64,000 bases of DNA, taken from contig CAJUNT010000006.1 in the NCBI GenBank assembly GCA_910587735.1, positions 62,001 to 126,000 of the forward strand, read 5' to 3'. Of this stretch, positions 36,499 through 45,102 are shown piece by piece (within the stretch, counting starts at the first letter, position 1; every line of letters starts with the position of its first letter). The DNA is from an uncultured Clostridia bacterium. GTDB taxonomy: Bacteria > Bacillota > Clostridia > Lachnospirales > Anaerotignaceae. Position numbers and translations under genes: made by a program. The notes beneath the pieces were generated by a model, which made no database searches, had not been told where the DNA came from, and worked only from the letters and a program-made list of their open reading frames with translations.

Positions 36499-37729
36499 AA
36501 ATATATCCTTTGCTATCCTGTCTTTTTTCTGCACTCATTCCAAACAGTTTTGCTAAATCTTCTACATTAAAATATAAATCACCATCTATTGTATAGCACT
36601 GTATATTTACTGCTGTACCGTCCACAGCAATATTATAATTACTTTTTTTAGTGATATATTTCTGGCTTTTATCTAAAAGCATTTCATTTCCTATGGAAGT
36701 ATATACACCGCCTTTTATGATGTTTACTGTATTTGTTACACTATCATATTTTATTTCAAATTGCGCATCTGTACCAGAAACAAGTATAGCAAAATCTCTT
36801 AACTTCATATAATCTTTCCCCATAATGGTATTAAAATTGATATTGCTTTCTTTTTGATTTATCATCATTCTTCCAGCCCAAAAAGGTGTTTTTTTCATAT
36901 TCACTAAATCTAAATCATATGGTTTAATATAATCGGTATAAATGCCATAACAACCAGCGTCTAACATTCTTTTAAAATCTAATATCCTATTCACTGTATG
37001 CGCATATACTTTAATACCCTTCGCAGTTAATTTCTGAATATTTTCTTTTTTAACCGCTTCATAATTAATTGTAACCACATCAACACCATTTTCTGAACAA
37101 AATGCTGCAATCTGCTCATAATCAGGATTAGGCGTTTGATATAATGTATATATCCAATTTGTAAAAGGGTGAATTTCTTTTATTGTTGAAAGCATTTCTG
37201 TATTATAAATTTGCACTACAATTCTATCTAATATATCTTCTCTACCCATTGTTTTTGCTGTATTTACAATGGCATGAAATTGTTTTTGTATTCTTTCTGT
37301 ATCTGTATATTTTGTATCTGTAATTAAATATACATCTTCATATTCTGCCATTAAATATAAAAGTTGTGTTGCTGTCAAAGAAGTATATCGAAAATTGATT
37401 TTTTCATTGCTGAAACGGCTTGTTGTCATTTCTGTACTGCCATTTACAATTTGCTCTAAATTATAATAAGAATCTTGGTCAAAATCGTGTCTTACTACAA
37501 GTGTGTCATCACTTGTTAAACAAAAATCTGCTTCCATCACTTTATAGCCATTGCTCCAAGAATGTATAAAAGCCTCTTTTGAATTTGTTTCTTTTTTATC
37601 TTCTATTGCGCCCAAAGCGTGTGCTACTAACCTATTTTCATCATACCATTTTTTATTTTGTTCTGCATAAACAGGCGTACATAAAAATATTGATGTCAAT
37701 AAAACCGCTATTATTTGTTTTAATTTCAC
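36470..37729 (-). CDS. Secreted glycerophosphodiester phosphodiesterase-like protein
   Basis: This 419-residue exported protein has a signal peptide (about 1-22), a GDPD/PI-PLC-type TIM barrel (about 32-285) and a C-terminal copper-amine-oxidase-N-like surface domain (about 295-410). Catalytic-region segments are VAHALGAIEDKKETNSKEAF, MEADFCLTSDDTLVVRHD and KVYAHTVN. The usual His-Arg-Gly start is His-Ala-Leu-Gly, a variant I associate with a subgroup of the family. It starts at GTG with a GAGGTGAAAA site. The last residues (QKE) and stop lie in inserted repeat DNA. Confidence 0.83.
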   Translation of the reverse strand: MKLKQIIAVLLTSIFLCTPVYAEQNKKWYDENRLVAHALGAIEDKKETNSKEAFIHSWSNGYKVMEADFCLTSDDTLVVRHDFDQDSYYNLEQIVNGSTEMTTSRFSNEKINFRYTSLTATQLLYLMAEYEDVYLITDTKYTDTERIQKQFHAIVNTAKTMGREDILDRIVVQIYNTEMLSTIKEIHPFTNWIYTLYQTPNPDYEQIAAFCSENGVDVVTINYEAVKKENIQKLTAKGIKVYAHTVNRILDFKRMLDAGCYGIYTDYIKPYDLDLVNMKKTPFWAGRMMINQKESNINFNTIMGKDYMKLRDFAILVSGTDAQFEIKYDSVTNTVNIIKGGVYTSIGNEMLLDKSQKYITKKSNYNIAVDGTAVNIQCYTIDGDLYFNVEDLAKLFGMSAEKRQDSKGYILATASIQKE

Positions 37730-37751
37730 GTTTTCACCTCACATGATACTA

Positions 37752-37788
37752 TTCCCCCTGTAAAACATACAAATGTATACAGGGGGAA
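37752..37788. terminator. Strong hairpin between DUF1292 gene and GDPD gene
   Basis: The perfect 11-bp stem TTCCCCCTGTA / TACAGGGGGAA has a 15-base loop. It lies 10 bases beyond the DUF1292 stop. No clear T-run follows on the minus strand, so it may be a weak terminator or an RNA-stabilising structure. Confidence 0.55.
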
Positions 37789-37797
37789 ATGAATTAT

Positions 37798-38100
37798 TTA
37801 TTCTTCTTCCTCATATAAATCATAAAATGCATTAGAAACTTTTTCAAAATCTGCGTCATCTTCTATAACATCTAATACAATTTCTTCTCCTTCTTCTTTA
37901 TACTCGTAAATATAAACTTCTTCTCCTTCTAATGGCAGAAGTGCAATATATTCTTTTCCTACCATTCCTTCTACTTCAAATACACCTAATATACCACATT
38001 CTATTTCTGTATCATCGTCTAATGTTAATGTCATTGTTTCCAATTCCATTTCTTCTTCGTGGTCATGCCCACAGCCACAATTATGTTTGTTATCACTCAT
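37798..38100 (-). CDS. DUF1292 domain protein (YrzB-like)
   Basis: This 100-residue acidic cytoplasmic protein has the DUF1292 pattern TLTLDDDTEIECGILGVFEVEG and KEYIALLPL, and ends ALYDLYEEEE-like (FYDLYEEEE). An N-terminal His/Cys-rich patch, HNCGCGHDHEEE, could bind a metal. The function of the family is unknown. The start has an AAAGGAGG site. Confidence 0.85.
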   Translation of the reverse strand: MSDNKHNCGCGHDHEEEMELETMTLTLDDDTEIECGILGVFEVEGMVGKEYIALLPLEGEEVYIYEYKEEGEEIVLDVIEDDADFEKVSNAFYDLYEEEE

Positions 38101-38197
38101 ATGAAATCCTCCTTTTGCCTTTCATTATTTGCTTGTTATACAGTAATATTTTATAAAATACCTTTATTAGTATACATGATATAGCACACAATAACAA

Positions 38198-39469
38198 TTA
38201 TTTTTCATTGTTATTATAATGATTTTTTTTGCTGTTTTTTTTATTCTGTTTATTATGATTGTATTTTGTTGTTTTTATTTTCTTTTTTGGGTATTGTTTT
38301 TTTGATTGGTATTGTTTTTTTACAGCACTGCTATCCGACAATTTTCCAAAAGACATCTCTTTTTGTTCAAATGTAATATGCCATGTCTTTTGATATTTTT
38401 GTAGCCATCGCTTTTCATAAGGCGTAACAATAGAAATCACTTTTCCTTGTATGTCCTGTCTGCCTGTTCTGCCTGCTCTATGTAAATAATATGTTGGGTC
38501 TTCTGGCATATCCATATTGATAATATGTGTAACACCTTCTATATCTAACCCTCTTGCGCCAATATCAGAAGAAACCAATATGTTAATATTTCCTTGTCTA
38601 AAATTTTCTAAAGCATTTTGTCTCTCTGTTTTGTATGCTGTGCCATATATACCATCTGCTTTTAAACCATGATAGCAAAGTTTATCCACTATTACAGCAA
38701 TATTTTCTTTATTATTTAAAAATACAATCGCTTTTGTTGGTTTTTCTCCAGCAATAATTTTTCTCAAAATAATAAATTTTTGTCTTTTTTCACTCAAAAT
38801 ATAATTATGTGATATACTATTCGGCATAATACTATTTTGTATAGCAATTTCGACTGCATCACATTTCATAATGTTTTTTGATTCTTCTATTGTTTTTGCT
38901 GTTATGGTAGCAGATAAAACAACTAATTGTCTTTGTTTTAATGTTGTTTTAATAACCGCTTTTACAGCATTTATATTTAATTCATCTAAAAGCCTGTCAC
39001 CCTCATCTAGTACAATGGTTTGCACAGTATGCGCAGAAATTTTTCTTTTTTGTATCAAGTCTAATATTCTTCCTGCTGAACCCACTACAATATGTGGTTT
39101 TTGTTTTAATTTTTCAATTTGTCTTGTCATGCTTGCACTACCTATTATGAGTGCGCTTTTGATTTCCATATTCGAAAATTTAGAAAGCAGTTCTATTTGT
39201 TTTTGCACCTGTGCTGCCAATTCATGTGTTGGTGTCAATATTATCACTTGCGTTTTTTTAAGCGCAACATCTATTTTTTCAAATAAAGGTAGTAAATATG
39301 CAAATGTTTTGCCTGAACCTGTTTCAGAACGTGCAATCACATCAGTACCTTTTAATATTGCGGGTATGACCTCCTGTTGTATTGCAGTAGGCACAACGAT
39401 ATTCATATCATTTAAACCTTTTTCCAATGCCTCTGAAATACCCAATTTTGTAAATTTCTTTTCATTCAT
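38198..39469 (-). CDS. DEAD-box-type ATP-dependent RNA helicase
   Basis: This 423-residue RNA helicase, probably for cold adaptation or ribosome assembly, has the Q motif TAIQQEVIPAIL, motif I SETGSGKT, Ia TPTHELAAQ, motif II DEGD (not DEAD), SAT in VVLSAT, ARGLD in SDIGARGLDIEG and HRAGRTGRQ (motif VI). A Lys/Gln/Asn-rich C-terminal tail likely binds RNA. The Ala-to-Gly change in motif II deviates from the family name but keeps the two acidic residues. It is monocistronic. Confidence 0.92.
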   Translation of the reverse strand: MNEKKFTKLGISEALEKGLNDMNIVVPTAIQQEVIPAILKGTDVIARSETGSGKTFAYLLPLFEKIDVALKKTQVIILTPTHELAAQVQKQIELLSKFSNMEIKSALIIGSASMTRQIEKLKQKPHIVVGSAGRILDLIQKRKISAHTVQTIVLDEGDRLLDELNINAVKAVIKTTLKQRQLVVLSATITAKTIEESKNIMKCDAVEIAIQNSIMPNSISHNYILSEKRQKFIILRKIIAGEKPTKAIVFLNNKENIAVIVDKLCYHGLKADGIYGTAYKTERQNALENFRQGNINILVSSDIGARGLDIEGVTHIINMDMPEDPTYYLHRAGRTGRQDIQGKVISIVTPYEKRWLQKYQKTWHITFEQKEMSFGKLSDSSAVKKQYQSKKQYPKKKIKTTKYNHNKQNKKNSKKNHYNNNEK

Positions 39470-39643
39470 AATGTTTGTCCTTTCTCGCTTATATTTTCAA
39501 ATTATAGCCTTTTTCTATGTAAAAAGCAAGCACAGACAGCTATCAAAACAGCAAAATATATCGACAATTCATTTAATAAAATGAGTTTATTTTTAAATTA
39601 GAAAAATATAGTTATACTTATTTTATTTTTCTTTTTCAAAAGT

Positions 39644-39671
39644 AAAAGCATGGAAAAAATTCCATGCTTTT
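39644..39671 (-). terminator. Terminator after the chemoreceptor gene
   Basis: The 11-bp stem AAAAGCATGGA pairs with TCCATGCTTTT around a 6-base loop, followed on the minus strand by TACTTTTG. It lies 16 bases past the stop. Confidence 0.75.
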
Positions 39672-39686
39672 ATAAAACAAAATTTT

Positions 39687-40625
39687 CTAATCTTCAATAA
39701 TATAGGGAATTTGTGAAATCATATTATCAAAATCCTCAAACAAACTGCTTTTTGTTGTACCTAGTTTGCTTGCGGTATCAATATGTTGTTCTACCTCTTG
39801 ATATCGTTCATTGATTTTATCAAAAAAACCGCATACAGTTCTTAAATCATTATGAGAATCATCAATTACCCTTCCAATTTCTGTCTGAACAGATGTCGCT
39901 CCTTCCGAAGCATCTATAATTTTATGAAACAATTCATATATTCTTTCTATTTTAAATGTGCCTGCTCCTATAGATTCCTGAGAAGTTTTAATACTGCCAT
40001 TTAGTCCTTCTGTTCCCGTTTCCAATGCCTTCACACTGGCATCAACCTCTGTTGCAAGTTTTTTAATGCCATCAGCTAATGTTCTAACTTCTGTTGCAAC
40101 CACTGCAAAGCCTTTTCCATGTTCTCCTGCTCTTGCTGCCTCAATAGAAGCATTGATAGCAAGTATATTTGTTTGGTCTGCTATGGATTCTATTTTTTCC
40201 ATATATTGTTTTATTTTTTCCATATCCTGTTGTAAAAGTAAAAAAACATTTTCCATTTCTTTGAAATAGGTATTGACTTCCATAGAAATATTTTTTAAAT
40301 CTTCTACTTCTGTCTGTGCCTCTGATACAGAATCTGATATATCACCTTTTACATCATCAAATTGATTGGAAACTTGACTAATGCTCTGAAAATTCTGCTC
40401 AAAATTATCTAATTTAGAACGAAATTGTTGTGCCTCATTCAAAACACCATCAAAAGAATGACTTATCATATTTAATTCAAAAAGTGCAGAAACTTCTTTC
40501 TGTACCAATTCCTTGTGGTATTCTTTTAAACTTTTTACAACGTGCAATATAGGGTAAATATTTTTTTCTGATTTTTGTTGTGTATTGTGTATTTCTTTTC
40601 TTTCTCCTTTTTTACGAAAGAACAT
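39687..40625 (-). CDS. Soluble methyl-accepting chemotaxis-type protein
   Basis: This 312-residue cytoplasmic chemoreceptor-like protein has no membrane helix. The centre carries the highly conserved signalling hairpin IESIADQTNILAINASIEAA and RAGEHGKGFAVVATEVRTLAD, flanked by coiled coils. The N-terminal 100 residues are not a known sensor domain. It lies directly downstream of a FIST protein, 16 bases after its stop, so the FIST protein may be its ligand sensor. The start at 40625 was chosen over an upstream TTG because GAGGGGGGAAA lies upstream and it avoids overlap. Confidence 0.88.
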   Translation of the reverse strand: MFFRKKGERKEIHNTQQKSEKNIYPILHVVKSLKEYHKELVQKEVSALFELNMISHSFDGVLNEAQQFRSKLDNFEQNFQSISQVSNQFDDVKGDISDSVSEAQTEVEDLKNISMEVNTYFKEMENVFLLLQQDMEKIKQYMEKIESIADQTNILAINASIEAARAGEHGKGFAVVATEVRTLADGIKKLATEVDASVKALETGTEGLNGSIKTSQESIGAGTFKIERIYELFHKIIDASEGATSVQTEIGRVIDDSHNDLRTVCGFFDKINERYQEVEQHIDTASKLGTTKSSLFEDFDNMISQIPYIIED

Positions 40626-40641
40626 ATTTACTTTTCCCCCC

Positions 40642-41697
40642 TCATTCGAACACAACGCAAGACATAGACTGATTTACAAATTGATTATTAAAGTGTTCTC
40701 CATATCCAATAAAACCAGCATGACTTCCCAATGTGCTCATTTCTTTTAAATACTGTTGCATATAATTACTTTGGCTAAATAATTTATATCGAAATAAACA
40801 GTTTACAGAAAATATAGCAGATGGATTTTTAAAATCATGACGTATATTCTCTATTGTTTGCTGAACAATTGCCTTATAGTCTCCCAGTTCTAATAACATC
40901 AGTACGTCTGAATCATTTACTTGGCGAAAACAAGCCAAAGCATCTCCTTGTACCTCTTTGATAGAAACAATACAAGTATCATTACCACTAATTTTACCAA
41001 AGGGATTTTTAAATGTCTGTGTCAATATTTCCTGTTCTGTTACATGAAGTATATCTTGATATACTTTTTTTGCAGACTGTCCATTTAATGCTCCTATAAT
41101 ATATTTGCCCTTGTCTGTTTTAGAAGCAATAAATCTGTGGTTTTGCATTTTTCGATAAATATTTTCTTTATAAACTTTCACTTTTCCTTTATTATTTTTG
41201 ATTAGCGCATAAGCTACTGCATCATCATAAATTCTGCCATTTGCTGACACTTTTCCGGCATCGCCTGTTCCGCCTACCAAAGAAACACCTAAAGGCTTTA
41301 AAACAGTATGTATTGTTGTTAAAACACAAGCATCATTATTAGAACAAAAATCAATACATATAGTATCTTTATTTGTTGCATTGATTTTTTTTACATCATT
41401 TTGCAGGCGAGCAATATACTTTACTGGCATAGTAGATGCATTTTCTAAGACATTTGCTGTAGCTTGTATGCCGTCATAAAAAGCAATGACTCCAACACCA
41501 TTTTCTTCTACTTTTTTATGATAACTCATTCCTATGCAACCTATACTAGGTACTTGTGGATACATATTTTTAAGTTTTGCTACATGGCTTTCAAACTGTG
41601 CTTGATTTGACAATAACATAATAAATGAAGGATTATTCAACCCTTTCACTGCTTCCTCTAAATTTCCCTTGGGGCTATTTCCAAAAAACTGCCTCAT
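40642..41697 (-). CDS. FIST domain sensor protein
   Basis: This 351-residue protein has FIST N (about 20-210) and FIST C (about 215-345) signal-sensing domains, proposed to bind amino acids or similar small ligands. Recognisable segments are IGCIGMSYHKKVEENGVGVIAFYDG, SLVGGTGDAGKVSANGRIYDDA, the FIST C FGKISGNDTCIVSIKEVQGDAL, and SHAGFIGYGEHFNNQFVNQSM at the end. The ATG at 41697 is preceded by GAGAGGAG. It is coupled to the soluble chemoreceptor downstream and is probably part of a taxis or signalling circuit. Confidence 0.85.
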   Translation of the reverse strand: MRQFFGNSPKGNLEEAVKGLNNPSFIMLLSNQAQFESHVAKLKNMYPQVPSIGCIGMSYHKKVEENGVGVIAFYDGIQATANVLENASTMPVKYIARLQNDVKKINATNKDTICIDFCSNNDACVLTTIHTVLKPLGVSLVGGTGDAGKVSANGRIYDDAVAYALIKNNKGKVKVYKENIYRKMQNHRFIASKTDKGKYIIGALNGQSAKKVYQDILHVTEQEILTQTFKNPFGKISGNDTCIVSIKEVQGDALACFRQVNDSDVLMLLELGDYKAIVQQTIENIRHDFKNPSAIFSVNCLFRYKLFSQSNYMQQYLKEMSTLGSHAGFIGYGEHFNNQFVNQSMSCVVFE

Positions 41698-41840
41698 TGC
41701 GAATGCTCCTCTCTTTTGTGCTATATGATTGCTTATTACATTATACTTCAATACTGTTTGATACTTCAACCATAATTTTTCAAAAACAATAAAAAAGGAG
41801 TTTTTAAATATATGTTACTATTTTATAATATGTTATAAAA

Positions 41841-42269
41841 TCAGTTAATTGCTTCAATACCCTGTTTTTTTAATTCTTCTAAATTTTTTTTCATTTCTTG
41901 TATACTGCTTTGAGAATGACCTTCCCATTTTGTTATTTCGCCTATAATACGTAATGGTTGTCTACTACGATAAGACCTTGTTGGATTTCCTGGAAATTTT
42001 TTATCTGTTAAATTGGGGTCATTTTCAAATGTGCCCGTAGGTTCTACACAATAAATATGTTCTGGCATATCACCAAGCGCAAGTTCTGCTCCCCAAATTG
42101 CTGCATTCATAGTAGCAGAAAAATATACAAAATTTGCTTTTTGTCGTTTTCCATAATTAGAACAATAACCTGCTACTAATAAATCTCCCTGTTTTAAATC
42201 TGCCTTTGTACCATGATAAAAAGGACCTGCATCTAAAATATTAGCATTGTTTTCTTTGTTTTGATTCAT
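41841..42269 (-). CDS. arr: NAD+-rifampin ADP-ribosyltransferase (Arr)
   Basis: This 142-residue enzyme transfers ADP-ribose from NAD+ to the 23-hydroxyl of rifamycins, inactivating them. The match to Arr is strong across the whole length: FYHGTKADLKQGDLLVAGY, SNYGKRQKANFVYFSATMNAA, IYCVEPTGTFENDPNLTDKK and FPGNPTRSYRSRQPLRIIGEI. The catalytic His-Tyr-Asp set is consistent. It stands alone, with an AAGGAGGG site and no mobile element at its edges, so it may be a chromosomal intrinsic gene. Confidence 0.95.
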   Translation of the reverse strand: MNQNKENNANILDAGPFYHGTKADLKQGDLLVAGYCSNYGKRQKANFVYFSATMNAAIWGAELALGDMPEHIYCVEPTGTFENDPNLTDKKFPGNPTRSYRSRQPLRIIGEITKWEGHSQSSIQEMKKNLEELKKQGIEAIN

Positions 42270-42370
42270 GTTGTACCCTCCTTATAATCAATAATGAGAA
42301 TACCATTTTACATTGTCATTACTGCAAATACAATACTAGTATTTTATAAATATTTATGATATAATAATAG

Positions 42371-42402
42371 AAAGAGGGACAATATCAAAATTGTCCCTCT
42401 TT
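42371..42402. terminator. Hairpin in the lepA-arr intergenic region
   Basis: The 13-bp stem AAAGAGGGACAAT pairs with ATTGTCCCTCTTT around a 6-base loop. On the minus strand it lies beyond the repeat module after lepA and is followed by a moderately T-rich CTATTATTAT. It most likely ends the lepA transcript before arr. Confidence 0.7.
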
Positions 42403-42403
42403 T

Positions 42404-42505
42404 TGTTAATAAAATTCCTTTTGTGGACTCTGTCCACACCTGCAAACTTTTCCCCTAAAAAGTTTGACAAAAAACTTTTAAAGAAAAACTAACGTTTTTC
42501 ATTAT
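42404..42505. repeat. Intergenic hairpin repeat module, second family
   Basis: The sequence AATAAAATTCCTTTTGTGGA...TCCACACC, then AAACTTTTCCCCTAAAAAGTTT, then ACAAAAAACTTT and AAAAACTAACGTTTTTC matches 28517-28613 in order and spacing. A partial copy lies at about 47950-48000. The GTGGA/TCCAC and AAACTTT/AAAGTTT arms can form hairpins. Confidence 0.6.
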
Positions 42506-42545
42506 AAAGTCATTATTTCTCAATGAAATACAATACACTTTATAA

Positions 42546-44360
42546 CTATTCTTCTTCTAATTTTAAAACACTCATAAATGCCTGTTGTGGTACTTCTACA
42601 CTACCAATCTGGCGCATTCTCTTTTTACCTTCTTTTTGTTTTTCAAGCAATTTTCTTTTTCTGGAAATATCTCCACCATAACATTTTGCTAAAACATCTT
42701 TTCTCATAGCACTAACTGTTTCTCTTGCAATAATTTTGCTACCAATACTTGCCTGTATGGGTATTTCAAAAAGCTGTCTTGGTATTTCCTTTTTCAATTT
42801 TTCGCAAATTTTTCTTCCTCTTTCAATAGAAGTAGATTTATGCACAATAAATGATAATGCATCTACAACTTCTCTATTTACCAATATATCCAATTTTACT
42901 AATTCACTTTGCTTATAGCCTGTTAAACTATAATCAAATGATGCATAGCCTCTGCTTCGTGATTTCAATACATCAAAAAAGTCATATATAATTTCATTTA
43001 AAGGCATTTCATATATCAACATAGCTCTGTTTTCATCTAAATATTCTGTACTAATATATTCCCCACGTCTTTGCTGACACAATTTCATAATTGCACCAAT
43101 ATATTCTTTAGGCAACATAATTTCTGCTTTTACAATAGGTTCTTCCATATGTTCTATTTTTGCAGGGTCTGGCATATTGCTTGGATTAGAAATTTCTGTT
43201 TCTGTGCCATCTGTCAAAAACAGTTTATATATAACACTTGGCGCAGTTGTCACCAAATCTAAATTATATTCTCTCTCCAATCTTTCCTGCACAATTTCCA
43301 AATGGAGTAATCCCAAAAATCCGCATCGAAAACCAAATCCCAATGCAACAGATGTTTCTGGTTCAAAAAATAATGCTGCATCGTTTAACTGCAATTTTTC
43401 TAATGCCTCTCTCAAATCAGGATATTTTGCGCCATCAGCAGGGAATATACCACAATATACCATAGGATTTACTTTTTTGTATCCTGGTAATGCCTCCTTT
43501 GTGGGATTATCTGCATCTGTAACCGTATCACCCACACGAGTATCTGCAACATTTTTAATACTTGCTGTAAAATATCCCACCATACCTGCTTCCAATATAT
43601 CTGTTGGTATAAATCTTCCTGCGCCGAATACGCCTACTTCTACTACATCAAATTCTTTTTCTGTTGCCATCATTTTTACTTTACTGCCTTTTTGCAATGC
43701 ACCATCAAATACTCTCATAATAACAATAACGCCCTTATATTGGTCATATACAGAGTCAAATACCAATGCCTTCAAAGGTGCATTTCTATCGCCAGAGGGT
43801 GCTGGTATATCTGTAACAATTCTCTCAAGCACTTCTTCAATATTGATACCATTTTTTGCTGAAATCATAGGCGCATCTTCTGCTGGAATACCAATAATAT
43901 CCTCAATTTCCTGTTTTGCCATTTCTGGATTGGCACTAGGCAAATCAATTTTATTGATAACAGGTAATATTTCTAAATCGTTATCTAATGCTAAATAGAC
44001 ATTTGCAAGTGTTTGCGCCTCTATGCCCTGTGCTGCATCTACAATTAACACTGCACCTTCACACGCTGCGAGACTTCTTGAAACTTCATAATTAAAGTCA
44101 ACGTGTCCAGGGGTATCAATTAAATTAAAAACATATTCTTGACCATTTTTTGCTTTATATACAAGGCGTACAGCCTGTGCTTTTATTGTTATGCCTCTTT
44201 CTCTTTCCAAGTCCATGTTGTCAAGTACTTGTTCTTGCATTTCACGCTCTGTCAAAAGTCCTGTTTTTTGTATTAGTCTGTCTGCAAGTGTAGACTTTCC
44301 ATGGTCAATATGTGCCACAATACAAAAATTTCTAATATTTTCTTGTCCTGTCAAAGACAT
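42546..44360 (-). CDS. lepA: Elongation factor 4 (LepA)
   Basis: This is a 604-residue full-length ribosome-associated translational GTPase. It has G1 AHIDHGKSTL, G2 region RERGITIKAQAVRL, G3 DTPGHVDF, G4 NKIDLPSA and G5 SAKNG. The LepA-specific domain VVEVGVFGAGRFIPTDILEA and the C-terminal GGDISRKRKLLEKQKEGKKRM are also present. It is monocistronic, with an AAGGAAGGAG site. Confidence 0.98.
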   Translation of the reverse strand: MSLTGQENIRNFCIVAHIDHGKSTLADRLIQKTGLLTEREMQEQVLDNMDLERERGITIKAQAVRLVYKAKNGQEYVFNLIDTPGHVDFNYEVSRSLAACEGAVLIVDAAQGIEAQTLANVYLALDNDLEILPVINKIDLPSANPEMAKQEIEDIIGIPAEDAPMISAKNGINIEEVLERIVTDIPAPSGDRNAPLKALVFDSVYDQYKGVIVIMRVFDGALQKGSKVKMMATEKEFDVVEVGVFGAGRFIPTDILEAGMVGYFTASIKNVADTRVGDTVTDADNPTKEALPGYKKVNPMVYCGIFPADGAKYPDLREALEKLQLNDAALFFEPETSVALGFGFRCGFLGLLHLEIVQERLEREYNLDLVTTAPSVIYKLFLTDGTETEISNPSNMPDPAKIEHMEEPIVKAEIMLPKEYIGAIMKLCQQRRGEYISTEYLDENRAMLIYEMPLNEIIYDFFDVLKSRSRGYASFDYSLTGYKQSELVKLDILVNREVVDALSFIVHKSTSIERGRKICEKLKKEIPRQLFEIPIQASIGSKIIARETVSAMRKDVLAKCYGGDISRKRKLLEKQKEGKKRMRQIGSVEVPQQAFMSVLKLEEE

Positions 44361-44660
44361 ATGATTTCTCCTTCCTTATTGTGTTCATTATTATTTCATA
44401 AAAGTTGTACAACATTATACCACAGTAAAACAATCAAAGTAAACATTTACATAATAGATAATCAAAAATATTACCATCAAAACTATTTTTTGAATAGACA
44501 TTCTATTTTTTATAATACATTTTTGACACATAAAACCATATAAAAACTCACAAAATATATTTATAAACATTTTTATTAGAAAAAAAGACTGTTTTTTTTA
44601 ACAAGGGTTAAGAATTTATTAAGTATTTATTCATAAAATGGACATATTTTTCCAGTATAC
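44361..44660. other. Upstream region between lepA and the C-rich RNA locus
   Basis: These AT-rich 300 bases lie between the divergent lepA start and the plus-strand RNA locus. No reading frame with a ribosome binding site is seen. They probably contain the lepA promoter and the promoter of the RNA unit. A TATACT (44657-44662) could be the -10 of the latter, but no good -35 is spaced correctly. Confidence 0.45.
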
Positions 44661-44766
44661 TAATTTCAGAAGTTAAGAGAACCATAAGCATCCCTAACTT
44701 CTTATACCGTATCTCCCCGCCCCGGGAGATACCCCCCTTAATGAATAAAAAAAGAAGGCTTGTAAT

Positions 44767-44922
44767 ATGGCAAAAACAAAATTAGAAATTTTAGAAATTT
44801 ATGATTGCGAAATAGTAGATATGAATAGAAGCAAAAAAATAAATAAACAAAAAAGCAAGCGAAAACTTCTTTTTGAAATAATTAAAAATTGCTTCGTATC
44901 AGCCTTCCCCAAGGTTGAATGA
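44767..44922 (+). CDS. Small 51-residue protein of unknown function
   Basis: The reading frame MAKTKLEILEIYDCEIVDMN... ends FVSAFPKVE. It has a GAAGG site eight bases before the ATG and sits inside the C-rich RNA unit. The protein is Lys/Glu-rich with a basic middle (SKKINKQKSKRK), one predicted amphipathic stretch and no membrane helix. I do not recognise it. The ribosome binding site and position between structured 5' and 3' ends favour translation, but codon bias alone does not prove it. Confidence 0.4.
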   Translation: MAKTKLEILEIYDCEIVDMNRSKKINKQKSKRKLLFEIIKNCFVSAFPKVE

Positions 44923-45003
44923 CTATATATTGAATGTTTGACAATATGACAAGCTCCCCTCCTCACATTTGGAGCTGTGTCAACATAATTACCCCCCTCT
45001 CTT

Positions 45004-45036
45004 ATGACTGATGATACCCCTTCATCAGTCATTTTT
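45004..45036 (+). terminator. Terminator of the C-rich RNA locus
   Basis: The 11-bp stem ATGACTGATGA (45004-45014) / TCATCAGTCAT (45022-45032) is followed by TTTTACTT on the plus strand, with a CCCC-containing loop. Confidence 0.85.
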
Positions 45037-45061
45037 ACTTGCTTATTTGTATATTAAATAA

Positions 45062-45090
45062 GCCCCTTATACCATATTAGTATAAGGAGC
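45062..45090 (-). terminator. Terminator of the first AGCS symporter gene
   Basis: The stem GCCCCTTATAC pairs with GTATAAGGAGC with one mismatch. On the minus strand TTATTTAATAT follows. It is 13 bases beyond the symporter stop. Confidence 0.75.
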
Positions 45091-45102
45091 TTTATTTATG
45101 TA

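Larger units (their letters stand above)
44660..45037 (+). ncRNA. Candidate C-rich regulatory RNA with a 51-codon frame
   Basis: A plus-strand unit starts with the hairpin AGAAGTTA (44668-44675) / TAACTTCT (44695-44702). A 9-bp stem GTATCTCCC (44709-44717) / GGGAGATAC (44724-44732) follows, with loop CGCCCC and a trailing run of C. A third hairpin, AGCTCC/GGAGCT, lies at 44952-44975 with CCCCTCCTC in its loop, followed by TTACCCCCCTCTC (44989-45001). A strong terminator ends the unit at 45004-45036. Several UCCCC-like single-stranded tracts could pair with Shine-Dalgarno sequences. Expression is not proven. Confidence 0.55.

Noticed and set aside
38871..39584. 237-codon plus-strand ORF opposite the DEAD-box helicase
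   Set aside because: The minus strand carries all helicase motifs; the plus-strand product is hydrophobic and Ser-rich like other antisense shadows in this AT-rich DNA.
43177..43998. 273-codon plus-strand ORF opposite lepA
   Set aside because: Antisense of a highly conserved GTPase; no ribosome binding site and no domain.
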